Shown here piece after piece: positions 44,304-55,959 of a stretch of DNA of 64,000 nt (position 1 is its first letter; each line of letters starts with the position of its first letter). The stretch lies in contig JAXGGA010002332.1 of NCBI GenBank assembly GCA_038373865.1, forward strand, positions 1-64,000, read 5' to 3'. The stretch comes from Uloborus plumipes (taxonomy: Eukaryota; Arthropoda; Arachnida; Araneae; Uloboridae). The translations under genes and the position numbers were made by a program. Below the pieces are notes generated by a model. It was given only the letters and a program-made list of their open reading frames with translations. It searched no databases and was not told the origin of the DNA.

Positions 44304-46210
44304 CCCTGATAGCACAATGTGTCACGGATAAGTCACAGTGACGTCACTGCGAGTCACAAGCGTCACAGTCACACCGTGACTCAATTGTGACGACGCACAA
44401 AAGTCACATTGTGACTCGTTTGCGACATTTGCGTGTGACTTCACTACAACGTCGCTGTGACAGCTGAATTGTGACCGGTCACAATGTAATGTTGTGGAGA
44501 CGTCACATTGTGACCTTAATGTGAATTTTCATTAAAATATTTTTTTACCGATTGAAGACCGAATTAATAATACCGAATTAATAATTTTACGTTACAAAAT
44601 CAGTCAAAAAAAATTTTTAAGAGCCTCAATCACTTTCTAACAGACAGCAGTAACAAAAGAGACCAAGTGACAACCACTTGCGAATGTCAATCCGTGATGA
44701 CGTCAAAATTGCAGTGACGGCCCTTACAACGTCAATGCAATTTTGGACAATTTGTGACTATTCCGTGACAACATGACACAGTCACGGAAACCGTTGTCGT
44801 GTAATTGTGTATTTGATGCGACGTTTTGATAGTTTGTATCGGTTATGCGGCTTCTCATCATTGTCACTATCAAATTTCTTTACTTACTTGTGACCTTTAA
44901 ATGACGTCGCTGTAAAGCCCTGTAGTGATTTACAGCAGATGCGAAAACGGGGTATGATTATGAATAGCACAGTGACAAAAATAAGACGCTTTTGTGACTC
45001 GGGTACGTCACAAGTAAACTTACGAATGAAAATTCGCGGCGACATCACAAGTGCGATGTTGCAGTGACGACGCCTGGTAGCACGAAGGCAGTCGATGTCA
45101 CTTAGTGCTGGTTTTGCGCCTTATTTGTGACTTTTAAATGAAATTCTTCAAAGCATTATTGCGATTTAAAAAAGTCGCAACAAACGGGGATGTGACTACG
45201 AATTGCACAGTGACCAAAATAAGACGCTTTTGTGATACCTCACAAGCGAAGTCGCAAAGATGTGGCAGCAACTTACGAGTGTCAGCTCGCGGAGAAGTCA
45301 CAAGGCGTAGAAGTCCTCAGGTGCCGTCACTGTGAAGTCGCACTGTGACGCTGCCGCGACTTCACGCGTACGTCACTGACTGGTCGCATCAGTCGCTGTG
45401 ACTGTGATGTGAGGTCGCTAAACCGTCACTGTGAGACCTAGGTTGCAATTGGGTCGTCAGGCGTTGTCACTGTAAAGTCGCATTGTGAAGTCGCCGTTGC
45501 TGACATTCGTAAGTAACTTGGTTGCGACTTCACTTGTGACGCATGCGAGGGTCACAAAAGCATTGCATTAGCAACGCCTGAAGACGCAAGTGGGACTTTT
45601 CTCTGACGTCGTGGTAAAGTCGCATTGTGACTTAAAACTGTCACATCGACGTGGATGTGACTCACTTTGTGACCACAATGTGACCTTCAGCAGCTCTTTA
45701 CTTTTTGAGTTTCCTCTTGTAACTCTCGTCTAGTATAGTGGTTAGAATTCTTGGCTTGCATCCAGACGACCCGGGTTCGATTCCAGGCGTGGGACAATGG
45801 GTTTCGCAGCGTAACGGTTGGCGGAAAGTATGTTGATTCAATCCAGGTTCTTATATCAGTGATTTCTGATGTCAGTAAAAGACTCTTTTATTTTTTCAAA
45901 ATTAAAAAAAATATTTTATGACAGGTCGTCGGGCGCCGTCACTGTGAAGTCGCATTGTGACGCCGCCGCAACTTCACACACAGGTCACTGACTGGTCACA
46001 TCGGTCGCTGTGACTGCGATGTGAGGTCGCCAAACCGTCACTAGGTGACCTCGGTTGCAATTGGGTCGTCATGCGCCGTCACTGTAAAGTCGCATTGTGA
46101 CGTCACCGCGGTCGGACATTCGTAAGTCGCGGTGACGTGGTTGCGACTGCGCTTGTGACGAGCGTCACGGGTCACAAAAGCGTCACATTTTGGTCACTGT
46201 GCTATCAGGG
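44304..46210. mobile_element. GTGAC/GTCAC-saturated element inserted in the palindrome arm
   Basis: Inverted ends CCCTGATAGCACA and TGTGCTATCAGGG enclose 1.9 kb dominated by GTGAC and GTCAC in both orientations. TT flanks both sides. The other palindrome arm retains the uninterrupted sequence TCACTTGGCAAGG near 46605-46615, which proves the insertion point. Two ~200-bp segments (about 45308-45515 and 45925-46130) are direct duplicates. Confidence 0.88.
45724..45905 (+). mobile_element. tRNA-derived SINE inside the GTGAC element
   Basis: CGTCTAGTATAGTGGTTAG (A box) and GGGTTCGATTCC (B box, about 45774-45785) closely resemble Glu/Asp tRNAs. The acceptor strands do not pair, so it is a SINE head and not a functional tRNA. 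Flanks CTCTTTACTTTTTGAG and CTCTTTTATTTTTTCA are an imperfect target duplication. Confidence 0.7.
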
Positions 46211-48800
46211 TTGGCAAGGTTATAGGTCATTAATGTTTCAAGGTCATAAAAAGCATTTTCCCATTTTTCATCATTTTTGTTTATGGGCAAATTGCAATCA
46301 CAGGCTGAAAGACACATCCTCGGCAGTATAAAGAATGGATTTTCAATTACTACTTATCATATGTTTAATTACTATTGTTATCATTTATTTACACGGTGGA
46401 AATAATTGCAATATTCAACTCTATCGAAAACTTTCGTTATCGCTTTTTAGAAAAATAGCTCTGCAGTCCTATTATACATATTTTTTACCACGTACACATC
46501 ATATTAACTGTTTAATTTATTATTTATCTCTTTTATTAATTGTTTTTATTTTTATTTTTTTTTTAAAGGAAACAATGCTTTTTATGAATTTAAAATATTA
46601 ATGACACCTTGCCAAGTGACATATTATCCGAAATTCTGTTTCAAGAGCTTAAAAATAATACATTGGAAAAGACTCAGGCTCTTATAGCAGCGATAAGAAG
46701 ATAATAATTTCTGTTATAAACTTTATTTTTTTCCATTTTTTGAGTTTTTACGGATGCGCACACAAAAACTAAAGTTCGAAAATATCTAAAAAAGGTTTTT
46801 TTTATCAGAACATAAAAACAATAGCTCCTGTAAATTTTAATAGAACAAATTGACATCAACTTTTGAGGTCAATGTCTTTTTTTCTTTAATTTCACGTTGA
46901 ATGACGTACACATTTTTGATCTGCAATATCCCCTTGAAACTGGTTTGTCTCAAAAATAAAAATAACGTTTTTTAGTTAAGAAAAGTGTGTTCTTTCCAAT
47001 GATGTAAAGAAAATTGAAATTCAAGATGACCCTTGCGAGATATTGCCCATTGAAATTGAGACAAAATTGAGAAAAAAGAAATTTGACTGGAATTTCAACT
47101 CGCATAATTCAGCAATTATTTGAGATTTCGAGATGCCACTTGCACACCTTTCGGACGAACTATCATGTTACAAACGAGGAAAGAATTAGCTTCAGAAAGT
47201 CATTCTCTCAGCAGATACAAGCTGATAACGGGTGGTCAAATTTGCCAAAATACGACGATTTTTACCAACTTTGGCAGCAAACTGCAAAAAATCTACAGTG
47301 CGTGGAGCTTCTGTTACACAAGTAGGCTATTCTACCCTAAACAGTAGTCAGAATCACCAAATTTGAGTCTGATAATCGTCTTAGATCGCGAGCAATAAAA
47401 GCACAAACTTAACGATTTGGTGATTTTTTTTCAAGACACGAAAAAGAGGCCTTTCTAAAATAATTTTTATTGTCGAAACCATATGGCTTATAGAGCTATA
47501 ATTTGGTATGGTTTCATGCGAGTTTTATATGTACATCCAAAAAAATTTTCATTAAAATCGGAGGGGGTCGAGTGGGGATTTTCTTGAAGTTTGGGACACT
47601 TGACATGGAATGACCCATAGTTCTGCGCACTATTTCGCCAAAGGAGTTTTTTTTCTATCTTTTCAACTTAAAACTTAAATTATTCCGTCTCTCCTGCTGG
47701 TCTATAATCTTTAACGGGATAACAAAATTTATGGCACTTGTCGTTGAGATTTAATTATCATGGAAAGAGACAGAAGATCCTCTCCTTTACGCCACAAAAC
47801 AAGTGTGGTCCCCTTTTGGGCTTAGTGCGAACAAATTAGCAAAAAGTATAAGATTCTATCTCTTAACACATTGATCACAGTAAAAACAGATACAGATGTT
47901 TAAATCAGTTATTGTTATTATCAATGGAGAGGTGATGAGTTAAAGAAAATGCCTTCTTTGTTTTCTGGGTGCGAAGTGTTTTGTACTATATTTCTCGACC
48001 CCTATAGCACATAGCAATTTATCGTCGCACTCCTTTATGTTCCTTCCTTCGGTCCCACGGATCCCACGTCACCAAGTCGCAGAGAAGGTCACCAAGTCGC
48101 AGAGTTTCTTTAATTATCTTTTCTTCAATTTTTCAAACATGATGTCGTCATAAATTCTGATAAATTTATTTAAAAAATAATGCAGGAGAGGAGAAAGACT
48201 CCTTTCCTTCTTCCCAAAAGCCTATTGATTAACATCTTGTCCATTACCTCAACTTCGCTCTCCTTCCTGTTAGTCCAACATACTCCCAATCATAGATGGC
48301 TGGTGCACCAAGAAATTGGGGGATCAAAAGAAGTTTGTGAGGAGCTTAGGGCGGCACCCTAAAGTTGTTTTTTTTTTCTGTAAAATTTGCCTATATTATT
48401 GGATTTTAACAAATGACCTCCAAAAACTGTAATACAGTCTGAAATGCTGGATGGATTTTACTGTAGATATCCCCTTTGCAATTCAAAGTTCCTTTCTTGT
48501 GAAATAAGATGAGGAAAAAAAAAACATTTTTGTGTTATTTTCAGTTTTTAATTTTCATGAAATAAATCAATCCACCCAGTAAATAACCGACCGTTAATTT
48601 TTCGCTCTAAAAAGTGAAGGGCAGGGCCCCTTTACTTTCGGAAGTGAAGGGGAGCAGGTGCCCCCTTGCCCCCTCCCCTCCGTACAAACAGCCTTTGCTC
48701 CCATTGCGTCATAAAAGTTGCATTGTTTATTTTTTTTTCAAACAAACTTTCTTCACTTCGAACCCCCCCCCCCCGAAAAAAAATCCTGGCTACGGCCTTG

Positions 48801-49160
48801 GTATTGTGCTCTCGTTTTTACAGTATAATACAGCTAAATTATACGGCAATAAACTGTAAAATTTCTAACTTTTTTGTAAGAAACTGTAAAACTGCTAGTT
48901 TTACAGTTTATTACTGTAAAATTAGAAAAAGTTATTGTTTATTACTAGAAAATTAGCTGTATTATATTGCAAAAGCGACAATACAGTACTGGCAGCCGGG
49001 GTTCCAGTTTAAAACTGTAAATTGCACATCAGTAATAAACTGTGAAACTAGCAATTTTAATTTATTACTGTTAAATTAGCAGTTTCACAGTTTATTCCTG
49101 TAAAATGATTGTAATAATGGCTGTATCATACTGTAAAAACAACATTCATTTTTTACAGTG
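48801..49160. mobile_element. ACTGTAAAA-type element copy 5, right part
   Basis: Continues the element at 42541-43065 after the 8-bp duplication and ends with ACATTCATTTTTTACAGTG. Confidence 0.85.
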
Positions 49161-49629
49161 CCGTAATTGACATACGACATCGTAAGAGAATTTTACGCCT
49201 AATCGCCTATTCCTATTAACCTAGAGCCGCTATATAGACAGGCCGACGCATCAAACTTAAGTTCGAGCACTTTGGATCCAATTCATTTGCTTTTACTTTC
49301 AATTTTTCATTGTTGCTGAGTAGGGTTACCATAAAGAAGTTTTGGCACATTGCTAAACTTTGCCGAATCCACGTGATGCTGATACTTGCTCACAGTGAAA
49401 AATAACCAAAACGCGATTACTAGCCAGAAAAGTCAAACACTCAAACACGCGCTGGATCCAAAGTGGTCAAACTTAATTTTGATCCGCCGGCTCATCTACA
49501 TAGGGGCCTTATATTAACCTATATCGCCTCGTGTATTAGAGAATAACAGAACAACAAAAGGCCCAAATACTTGAGATATGTTCTGTAATAACTGCTCTTT
49601 TTGCTTTTAAATTTCAATTACTTTCTTAT
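49161..49629. other. Unassigned intronic sequence
   Basis: Nothing supported. Confidence 0.4.
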
Positions 49630-49637
49630 GTCATAGT

Positions 49638-51616
49638 CATGGGCGCCCATAAAGGGGGGCAAGGGGAGGCTCGAGCCCCCCCCCCTTGGAAATTAATACT
49701 TTTCTGCTTTTAGTACTATTTATTCAGAAAAAATTTAAAACTTTTTTTTTCTTCACCCATTAATGAATAAGTTATCAAAAATGCCAAATTGTAATAAACT
49801 CTAATCTGCACTGAAATCGCTTTCAAAATTATAACATTGTGTCTCTTCCTACATTCTTCAATAGAAAAAGAAAGGCAGATTCATGGATGAACCGGCGCCG
49901 CACATGCATGGGAAACTCCCCATGTCTGCGGACTAGCTGTTGGGTCATTCCATTTTAAATCAACAAATTTTTAAAAAAGTTGTTGCATCATTATTTTTGA
50001 TTTTGATGAAAATTTCCCAGACCTGAAGAAAATATATATTTTATTAAAAAAATATACCGTTTGACATATAGGCCATTTTTGTTGTTGGCAACAGCAAAAA
50101 TGGGGCATTTATGATACTTAGTCTTATGAATTATAACTTTTTTTCTATTAAAGATTTTGAGCTCAAACATAGCTAATTGAAACCTAAAAAAGAGAGCTTT
50201 TTATATATCAAGAAATTTTGATTAAAAAAAATATTTTTCAAGGTCAAATTTTGATGAAAATCTCATTTTTTACTGCTTTTCAAAATTAAAAAACTCATGA
50301 AGAGTTTAGAATAATAAGCCCTATTTTGATATCATATATTCATATACGTGGTTACTTATTATACAAAAAAATTAGCTTGTTACTCTGCCCATTTTATGAG
50401 ATATGCCCCCCCTAAAGTTGCAAATTTTCAAAATAAATTTCAACGCTAAAAAAAATGTATGTGAGGGTAAGGTAAAAATTATTTTATTGGTCGAATCTTA
50501 AGTACTTTTTACATTAAAAAAATGTAACAAAAGTTGCTTTGTTATTCAAAGGCGCTTGGCAGCTATGGGCATCTGAATTTTCATATAATTGCACTGAAGC
50601 AACACAATTATTTTTATAATTAATCTCAGATTTTAGTGAAATTTAATTATATTCTTAATTGCTAGTTTTCAATTATAGAAATGACAAAGAAGTGTTATGA
50701 AGTAACATATTTACACTTTTATAAGATAATTTAAAAATTTTATCGTCTGAATCTCTTAACTCTCTCTTGTAGAACTATTTTCTTTAGTGTTTCGTCTCAC
50801 AGAGAAGAGTTGATAAATGTTCGCTCATCACAGGTGACCTCTTCCTTGTGCACACCATAGTTCTGATGCAGTCAAGATTTTCAAAATGTCTTGCAACTGA
50901 ATCCAAGTTTAGTCATCCTCACTTGATTTTTTTAAATGACGTTAATGGCCCTTTCGGATGAAAATAATTTATTCTGTATTGTTCTTCAACATTGACTACT
51001 TTTACTTGCAGCACTTCTCCTAGCCACCAGTCACTATCATACACACGGCAAACATAATCTGACAATTTTGGTTCGATTCTTGTTTTTTGTGCAGCTGTTT
51101 CGTTTGAATATATGATAAAAAATATGGCTTGTTATTCCGAACCCTTCATGGGTTTTTCAATTTTCAAAAGTAGTAAAAAATGAGATTTTAGTCGCAAACT
51201 TTGACCTTGAAAAAATAAATATTTTTTAAACATGAAATTTATTGATATCCTATATGAAAAGAGCTTTCTTAGCTTTCCAATGAACTATTGTTTGAGATCA
51301 AAATTTTTGATAGAAAAAAATTACAGTTTACAAGACAAAGCATCAAAATGCCCCATTTTCCTGTTGCCAACAACAAAAACGGATTATACATTTCAAAGGG
51401 TAAATTCAAAAAAAAAAAACAAATTTTTGAGGTCTAGGAAATAAAGAGTGCATATGCAAATTTCTATCAAAATCAAAAATGGTGATGCACCCCCCCCCCT
51501 CATTGGTGATTTAAAATGGAATGATCATATATATAGATATATATATATCTTTTAACTGTAAACTATGAAGAAAATATGTGAGCCCCCCCTTAAAATTTCG
51601 CATATGGGCGCCCATG
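49638..51616. mobile_element. hAT-like element with 8-bp duplication, ending 101 bp before exon 3
   Basis: GTCATAGT at 49630-49637 is repeated at 51617-51624. The ends CATGGGCGCCCATA and TATGGGCGCCCATG are perfect inverted repeats and themselves palindromic. G/C tracts follow on both sides. It contains the palindrome at 49942-51527 and no transposase. Confidence 0.9.
49942..51527. mobile_element. GGTCATTCCA palindromic element, second copy
   Basis: Ends GGGTCATTCCATTTTAAATC and the inverted GATTTAAAATGGAATGATC. Arms of roughly 500 bp share a TTGTTGGCAACAG-like word and tracts inverted between about 50000-50290 and 51170-51480. Flanking bases do not show a clear duplication. Confidence 0.8.
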
Positions 51617-51717
51617 GTCATAGTGTCATTTTAATTTCCTTTCGGCAACTTTTCCGTGTGGCGCAAATTTTTCTGGCAAAGATAGAAATTCCTCGGGTAA
51701 GACGAATCTCTCTGCAG

Positions 51718-51840
51718 GTGACGGGGATGATGACGCAGGGCCGCGGCGACGGACAGCAATGGGTGACCGCGTACTTGCTGTCCCACAGCCTGGACGCCTA
51801 CCACTGGAAGTACTGCACGGACGTCTACAACAACAGGAAG
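51718..51840 (+). CDS. Discoidin gene exon 3: middle of F5/8C domain 1
   Basis: Acceptor AATCTCTCTGCAG|GTG. Forty-one codons (residues 89-129), phase 0 on both sides. It reads VTGMMTQGRGDGQQWVTAYL then LSHSLDAYHWKYCTDVYNNR and K. The TQGRGD..QWVTxYL...S.D...W pattern is the classic central strand set of F5/8C domains, directly continuing WMQVDLG from exon 2. The RGD tripeptide lies in this conserved position. The donor AAG|GTCTGT is a weak match to consensus beyond GT. A hAT-like element ends 101 bp upstream, close to the region where the branch point would sit. Confidence 0.88.
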
Positions 51841-51937
51841 GTCTGTCTTTCTCTATCATTCTCCGCTTTTTCAGCTCCCCTCATGGTCTAAGATCCCACT
51901 GGGGTCTCATCGAGGTTTCTAAAATTATTAAAATTAA

Positions 51938-52454
51938 CCCATTTATGCCCAGTAGCCTAAAAACGGGACGCTTGTTAGTTACTGCATACAAAAACCTGTA
52001 AGTGGTGTATCGTTTTACTCTAAAGTTGTTTTTTCACAAGTTAAATAGTCCTTCTCGAGAAGACCAGTAAGAGCCATTACTTGAATATCAGAGTTTATTT
52101 ATTGGCAGCTATTTCCAGACAAATCAGGCAAGCAACGATTCATCATGGGTAGCTACAGAAAGTAAATTTTTTTTGCGAACTTTTTTCCCATAAAATTGAA
52201 TTATTTTAAAATGATTTGCTTAAAATTGATCAGAGATGCCTTCTGTCATGTTACTTTGCAAAAGTAAAGTCAATTAAGGTCGTATTTTGCTCACATATCT
52301 GCAAAATATCCCATAAACAGGACGTTCAATAACTTAATAAATATGGCAACGGCGAACTATTTCAAGTCAAAAATGTATGTAAACCATTCCAAGTACGAGT
52401 TTTAAGCAGGTAAAAATTGAAAAAAACTGTTAAAAAAACTTGGGCATAAATGGG
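51938..52454. mobile_element. piggyBac-like MITE, inverted relative of 27712
   Basis: TTAA at 51934-51937 precedes CCCATTTATGCCCAGTAGCC. The right end GGGCATAAATGGGGG has lost its TTAA. It lies just after exon 3. Confidence 0.75.
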
Positions 52455-52475
52455 GGAAAAAGTTGCGAATAAAAC

Positions 52476-52784
52476 GCTAAAGTAAAAGTTTCTTCATGTT
52501 TCAGATCCCTAATCAGGGTTGTTAGGGGCTAAATATTACCAAAAAATGAGTGATTTACCCTCATCGAGTTTGCTAAAACTGTTAACATAAATGGAGAGTA
52601 GAAGTGGTAAATAAAACGACAATAGAGGGTTGTCTACCTTTTTCGAATCCCTAACAAGGGTTTGTCAGGGGCCGAGAAACTCGATGAGGGTAAATCCGTC
52701 ATTTTTTGGCACCTTTTTGCCCCTGACAACCCTGGTTAGGGTCCGAAAAAGGTAGAAACTTTTACTTTAGCGGTATATTCGCAA
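52476..52784. repeat. Short palindromic repeat
   Basis: About 52476-52590 and 52672-52782 are inverted: CTAAAGTAAAAGTTTCT against a matching AACTTTTACTTTAG, and TTTACCCTCATCGAGTT against AACTCGATGAGGGTAAA. GATCAGGTTAGTGGA is then repeated about three times (52812-52872). Confidence 0.7.
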
Positions 52785-52879
52785 CTTTTACTCTTCATTC
52801 ATGTTAAAACTCGATCAGGTTAGTGGATCAGGTTAGTGGATAAACTTTTGGAAACTCGATCAGGTTAGTGGGATCTTGG

Positions 52880-54181
52880 ACTATTACGCAGAGTGTTTAG
52901 AATGTTTTCCTCGTACCCCCTTTTTAAAGCCATTTTCAGTTATTACGAAAGATTTCTTGGTGAAGGAGAGAAACAAAACCCGGCGTAGCGAGAGGCTCAT
53001 AGTGAAATTAATTTCCCACTCTCCGCATTTTTCCCCTGATGGTTGTCATAGTGACGGCGCTATGGACTTTTCCCCCACTCGGCTTTTGCAACGATGGTTA
53101 AATGCAAACGGTTAAAATGGCTTCATGCGTAAGCTATTATTCGATTGAAAAATCAACGTTCACTAAGCACAACATTTTTTTAGAAATTAATGTGCTGCAT
53201 TAATGTGTGACTAGATTTGTTAGAAAACGTCGAGAAATAGCTGAGATACGAGGACGTAAATAAAAGCGTAAACCTCATTCGATAAACATAGCATAAATGA
53301 AAGACCTCAACAGCAGCGCACAAAAAAAGAGTGGAGCCGTTTTCTTTCGTACGGTTTCCATGGAGACGATACAAAAATTTCTGAACTTGATATGCCTATT
53401 TTAAAGTAACAGACTATACTATGTTGTGGCCATCACGGATCTATATCAATCTTACGACTTATTCCGATCCAACATACACCGCTCATGCAATCTTCACTGC
53501 CAAATTCATGCATTCCCGAAACCGGGAAGATGTCTATAATTTTTAATAGACCATCTTCGTTCATTGGCATCAAATTTGTGCCGCCAATGTCTGCGCAAGA
53601 CATGTGTTTCCTTTGCGTACGCAATCAAAGTCTAGGGAAATATCTATTTAAATAGGGTTACCGTAAAGCAAGCTATTTTTTTGGGGGGGGGGGGGGTCTT
53701 CTTCTTCTTCTTCTTTTGAAGCCTAAATGGCGCGTTATTATGATGAGGTATGGAAACAAGGTCCCTACTCTCCATTACACATGAATAATATAGTCTACAA
53801 TCGAAGTTTTTGCAGCATAAAATAGCAACTTTTATACAGGTAACTTGGTGCTGGGCACAGTATGTCGGGGGGGGGGGGAGTTGAAACATGCAACCGAACA
53901 AGTAGACTGATGCCATTTCGGCAAAGTTGGGTGTTTTAAATCAATGTCGGAATTGGTATCCCTGTTATCGAATCTCAGATTTCGTTACATTGAAACGTTA
54001 AAAGTTAGGACTGAAAGCTTAATTTTATTGAGCAAAACACGTCCCCCCCCCCCTTCGGCAGCAGGGGAAATGCTGTCACCTGAAAAATTAGAAAATGCCG
54101 CGAGCTCCGTTGTTCAACTGTTTGAATTATTCTTTCTATCACCATTTGAATTATTCTTTCCGTATTTAAACTTTGGGTAAT
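52880..54181. other. Unassigned intronic sequence with G tracts
   Basis: Poly-G tracts occur at about 53681-53696 and 53867-53879. A CTT microsatellite follows at 53698-53715. A minus ORF at 53433-53624 is non-repetitive but without splice support. Confidence 0.35.
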
Positions 54182-54193
54182 AAATATTAGAGA

Positions 54194-54474
54194 GGGCCGT
54201 GGTAGCCCGATCGGTAAGTCGTCGGACTCGTGTCCGGAGGGACCCGAGTTCGATCCCAACCGAACAAAGACCCAACCGTCTTGATTAATGGTGGCTGGGG
54301 GACGCTAAAAATGTCGTGGAAGCAAAGTCCTCCAAGTGAAACGATACCTCTGGGGGTGCTGGGTCAAGGGTTTGCTCGACCCTTGGTCTGGTTCAAGAAA
54401 GAACAGAGCGCTCTTCAGGGCCCTATCCCGGTTAAACCACGAGTTGTGGTAGGTATGGGGGACCCTGAAGTGTG
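54194..54474 (+). mobile_element. tRNA-derived SINE with perfect 12-bp duplication
   Basis: AAATATTAGAGA at 54182-54193 recurs at 54475-54486. The head has A box GTGGTAGCCCGATCGG and B box GAGTTCGATCCC. The 3' body ends AGTGTG and contains the segment also seen inverted at 17395-17480. It lies 222 bp upstream of exon 4. Confidence 0.9.
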
Positions 54475-54526
54475 AAATATTAGAGAAGCCGTTTCCTGTC
54501 TTCGGCGAAAAATTCCTTTTAACTTT

Positions 54527-54605
54527 CCTTTACGTAGTAAATTAAGTATTGTAATCTCGAAAAAAAAAATCACTCAAATTTCGGTCTAAATTTCTATTTC
54601 GCCCA
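54527..54605 (-). mobile_element. End fragment of the ACTTCCTTTTACG family
   Basis: ACTTTCCTTTACGTAGTAAA then AAGTATTGTAATC matches the hairpin end of the copy at 36366. Confidence 0.65.
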
Positions 54606-54695
54606 CCCCCTATTGTGTACACCAGCTCTTGTTTTCTGCTGTCTCATTCACTCGTCCTTCATCCTTCTGAAATGGTCGAAACCTCCCCGTTCCAG

Positions 54696-54834
54696 ACCTT
54701 CAAGGGCAACAGCGACTCCCACTCGACGCAGACGACTTATTTGGACCACAACGTGACCGCGCGGTTCCTCCGCATCCACGTCCTCCAGTGGCACCAACAT
54801 CCGAGCATGCGCATCGAGGTGCTAGGCTGCCAGG
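54696..54834 (+). CDS. Discoidin gene exon 4: C-terminal part of F5/8C domain 1
   Basis: Acceptor CCCGTTCCAG|ACC and donor CCAG|GGTGAGT with GT at 54835; phase 0 in, phase 1 out. Residues 130-175 start TFKGNSDSHS, continue TQTTYLDHNVTARFLRIHVL and end QWHQHPSMRIEVLGCQ. The ARFLRI strand, the QW turn and the terminal MRIEVLGC are canonical for F5/8C domains. The final Cys (174) would pair with Cys25. NVT is a potential N-glycosylation site. The exon closes domain 1 exactly, so the exon-module border is precise. Confidence 0.9.
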
Positions 54835-54840
54835 GTGAGT

Positions 54841-55955
54841 CTCGAATTCAGAACGGGTTACTGATTTCATTTCATTAATTTTTTATTGAACTGTTTTCCT
54901 CCGTGCATTTTTTGTCACTTACAATGATATTTCGCTAGCATCCTTTTACAGATATAAAGCAGTAAGTAACCGCCCCTAAGCAAGGGCTAAGGCAGAAACG
55001 TTACAGAGTTCATTTCTGTGAAAGGGTTTTACGGAGTTCATTTAACTTACAACGGGAGACTAGCAGTAAAATGTTAAATGTTTCCCTAAGTCAAGAGATG
55101 CTTGAAAAGGAAGGGATTTTAAACAAGAGAGGATACTATGCCTTTAACGGCAGCCAACGTTTCTTCCAAAACGGGTCATCTCGAAAGGCTTCTTACAATG
55201 GCACCACCACTGGGAGAAGTGTGTAGAGCTCTTAGGAGACTACTTTGAGGATGGCTTAGTTACACACGCTCCAGGTTCTAGCAGTTTTTTTCTTCCACAA
55301 AAGATCGGGTTCTTTTCGAACAGGCCTTGTGTAGTTTTTTTTTTTTTTTTTGTAAATAATGTAAATCTTAAAAATAAATAAATGAATGAATGAACATTAA
55401 AATGAGCATTTAGCTTATTTTCAACAAGCAAAATAAAATCCTTGGCATGAAAAACATATAATTTAATACAAAAACCTGGTATAAACCTGGTGAAAAGGTT
55501 TTTGAAAATGCCTCTGGGTCTTGATTTCATTGTATAGAAATAAAACAACATTCCTACCAAGTGGCACCTTCTTATCACAAGTTGCAACTTTCCATCGATT
55601 TTTGACAGTTAGCTCCTGGACTAACTTACTTGCTTCAACAGAATTTACAGTCACAGCGGAGGAGGAAATAGGTCGAAAAAAAGCTTATTAATTGATATCT
55701 GCGTAAATTAAAATCGTATAATTGTATTTCTCAAAACTAATAAATGACGAATCTATCGGTACCTAGCTCGACTTTCAGTTCCTTAGCGTTCCGGGGAAAG
55801 AAGCTGGACATAGATAGAAGGAGAGATAGATACTCAGTTTTTAATATAAGTAGATTGCGTGGCCAAGGGCGTACGGAACTAAAACTTTTGAGTCTCAACT
55901 TCCCGAATGAAATTCTGATTCTATGTCTAGCTTCTGTCATAAAATATTAATATAT
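54841..55955. other. Unassigned intronic sequence
   Basis: GCAGTAAGTAACCGCCCCTA near 54959 resembles a stretch near 19662, so part is a dispersed repeat. A T tract lies at about 55327-55351. Confidence 0.35.
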
Positions 55956-55959
55956 TATA

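Larger units (their letters stand above)
43308..47616. mobile_element. GGTCATTCCA palindromic element, arms ~1 kb
   Basis: Ends AGGTCATTCCATGTCAAG and the inverted CTTGACATGGAATGACCC are flanked by ATAG at 43304-43307 and 47617-47620. Arms 43308-44303 plus 46211-46235 pair with ~46590-47616. The spacer is ~46236-46590. ORFs in the arms are mirror copies. A relative is at 49942-51527. Confidence 0.85.
43066..48800. mobile_element. 5.7 kb hAT-like insertion with 8-bp duplication
   Basis: GTATTGTG is present at 43058-43065 and 48801-48808. The ends are perfect inverted CAAGGCCGTAGCCAG, followed by G/C tracts. The iterated element on either side resumes exactly after the duplication. No transposase is recognised. 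Much of the length is due to nested insertions. Confidence 0.9.

Noticed and set aside
45724..45795. Functional tRNA-Glu or tRNA-Asp gene
   Set aside because: A and B boxes and a partial anticodon arm exist, but the acceptor stem does not pair and the sequence continues as a SINE body.
43516..47347. ORFs with HTFRTNYQATNEERISFRKS and its near copy at 47083
   Set aside because: They are the same palindrome arm read from each side; no start context, domain or splice support.
53433..53624. Minus-strand ORF containing MSCADIGGTNLMPMNEDG
   Set aside because: Non-repetitive and superficially protein-like, but there is no homology I recognise, no splice signal, and it is antisense within an intron.
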